The notes below the pieces were generated by a model. It ran no database searches. It had not been told where the DNA came from and saw nothing but the letters and a program-made list of their open reading frames with translations. A stretch of 6,902 bases of DNA from Lentisalinibacter sp964602525 (GTDB lineage: Bacteria > Pseudomonadota > Gammaproteobacteria > Steroidobacterales > Woeseiaceae). The position numbers were made by a program, and so were the translations under genes. The DNA lies in the NCBI GenBank assembly GCA_964602525.1, contig CAZRSA010000145.1, positions 1-6,902 on the forward strand, in the 5' to 3' direction. Below are positions 5,858-6,902 of the stretch, piece after piece; the stretch's first letter is position 1; every line of letters starts with the position of its first letter.

Positions 5858-6902
5858 TTACAACTCCAGCGTCACCCGCTTCACCCCCCGCTCGTCCAGC
5901 TTCGGCGCGACGTGGAACCCGAGCGTCTTGCAGATGTGCAGCATGACCTTGTTGTCGTTCAGCACGTCGCCGCCGAGTTCGCGGATGCCGAGGCTGCGGG
6001 CGTAGTCGATCAGCCGCTCGAGCATGTAGATGCCCAGCCCCTGCCCGGTCATGTCATGGTGGACGATGATGGCGAAATCGGCGTGCTCGCGGTCCGGGTC
6101 GGTGAACAGCCTCGCCACGCCGTAGATGGGGGTGTTGCCCGGTATGCCGGAGTCGGTCAGCACCAGCGCCATCTCCCGGTCGTAGTCCAGCTGGGTGAAA
6201 CGCGCGGCCATCATGTGGGTGAGCACCTTGATGGGCGCGTGGAAGCGCAGGCGCAGCTCTTCCGCGTTCATAGTCTTGAAGACCCGATGCAGCGACGGCT
6301 CGTCCTCGGGCATGATCGGGCGCAGCATGAGCTTGCGGCCGTCGGACAGCTCCAGTTCCTCCTCCAGCGACTTCGGGTACGGCAGGATGGCCAGGCGATC
6401 CCGCGCGTCGCGCTGGTCCCGCTGCAGCCGCACCCGCGCATCCAGCGCCACCACGCCCTCGGCATCCGCCAGCAATGGGTTGATGTCGAGTTCCGCAATC
6501 TCTGCGAAGTCAGCCACCAGCTGGGCCACCTGCAGCAGCACCGTGCCGACCGCCTCCACGTCCACCGCCGGCTGGTTGCGGTAGCCCTGCAGCAGCCGCC
6601 AGACCCGGGTGCGCTCCATGACGCGCCGGGCCAGGCGCATGTTCATCGGCGGAAAACCAATGGCCGTATCCGCGATGGTCTCGGCCGCCACGCCGCCGTG
6701 GCCGAACAGGATGACGGGGCCGAACTGCTCGTCCTCGGTCGCCCCCACCAGCAGCTCGAACGAATCCGGCCGCGAGACCATCGGCTCGACCACGAAGCCC
6801 TCCACCCGCGCGTCCGGGCGGTTCGACTCCACCCGCCGCAGCATCCGCTGCGCCGCCTCCAGCACCGCCGACTCGCCCTTCAGGCCGAGCGCCACCCCGT
6901 CC
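5858..6902 (-). CDS. Pat/YfiQ-like protein lysine acetyltransferase, C-terminal part
   Basis: Partial gene: the reading frame stays open to the right window edge, giving the last 347 codons of a protein whose family is usually about 800-900 residues. The visible part starts inside an ATP-grasp domain of the ADP-forming acyl-CoA synthetase type (GVALGLKGESAVLEA, then FGHGGVAAETIADTAIGFPPMN, and LDINPLLA), followed by a GNAT domain (from about SDGRKLMLRPIMPEDEPSL to the end). The acetyl-CoA loop reads TGQGLG, with Thr where many GNATs have Gln/Arg; this position is also relaxed in E. coli YfiQ as I recall it. Pat enzymes acetylate and switch off acetyl-CoA synthetase and other metabolic enzymes. 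The apparent GTG at 6895 is an internal valine codon, not the start. Convergent with the secreted protein gene. The target is unknown. Confidence 0.87.
   Translation of the reverse strand, partial: DGVALGLKGESAVLEAAQRMLRRVESNRPDARVEGFVVEPMVSRPDSFELLVGATEDEQFGPVILFGHGGVAAETIADTAIGFPPMNMRLARRVMERTRVWRLLQGYRNQPAVDVEAVGTVLLQVAQLVADFAEIAELDINPLLADAEGVVALDARVRLQRDQRDARDRLAILPYPKSLEEELELSDGRKLMLRPIMPEDEPSLHRVFKTMNAEELRLRFHAPIKVLTHMMAARFTQLDYDREMALVLTDSGIPGNTPIYGVARLFTDPDREHADFAIIVHHDMTGQGLGIYMLERLIDYARSLGIRELGGDVLNDNKVMLHICKTLGFHVAPKLDERGVKRVTLEL

Noticed and set aside
6893..6895. GTG at 6895 (minus strand) as the start of the acetyltransferase gene.
   Set aside because: The frame stays open to the window edge and the residues before and after it are internal ATP-grasp sequence.

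Overview
The window looks like a piece of chromosome from an anoxygenic phototrophic purple bacterium, probably a GC-rich and salt-adapted proteobacterium. The strongest evidence is the bchJ-bchE pair of bacteriochlorophyll genes (about 2796-5209), with two PpsR/CrtJ-type operator palindromes just upstream. A betaine/carnitine/choline-family (BCCT) osmolyte transporter and an acidic secreted protein fit a saline habitat. A halophilic purple sulfur gammaproteobacterium (Ectothiorhodospiraceae-like) is my best guess, but the sequence alone does not settle the class.

Layout: positions 1-53 are AT-rich with no gene. A repeat copy (R1, 54-110) precedes a BCCT transporter gene (130-1635). Directly after its stop codon lies a second copy in the same orientation (R2, from 1636). 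Next come a REP-associated tyrosine transposase (RAYT, 1762-2631) and, directly after its stop codon, a third copy in inverted orientation (R3, 2632-2680). So R2 and R3 bracket the RAYT as inverted ends, and R1 and R3 bracket transporter plus RAYT with a perfect 28-bp inverted match. The block could be a RAYT element beside a resident transporter, or a larger unit of about 2.6 kb that carries the transporter as cargo.

From 2682 to 2795 is the control region of the bacteriochlorophyll genes. bchJ and bchE are two bases apart and form an operon. BchE closes the fifth ring of bacteriochlorophyll without oxygen. BchJ is the old '4-vinyl reductase', more likely a tetrapyrrole-handling partner of that pathway. 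The operators suggest repression by oxygen and/or light.

After bchE come a strong small hairpin, an unrecognised secreted acidic protein (5320-5832), a second hairpin between convergent genes, and on the minus strand the C-terminal part of a Pat/YfiQ-like protein lysine acetyltransferase (ATP-grasp plus GNAT), cut by the right edge. The feature most worth following up is the RAYT/repeat module around the transporter, then the twin operator upstream of bchJ.
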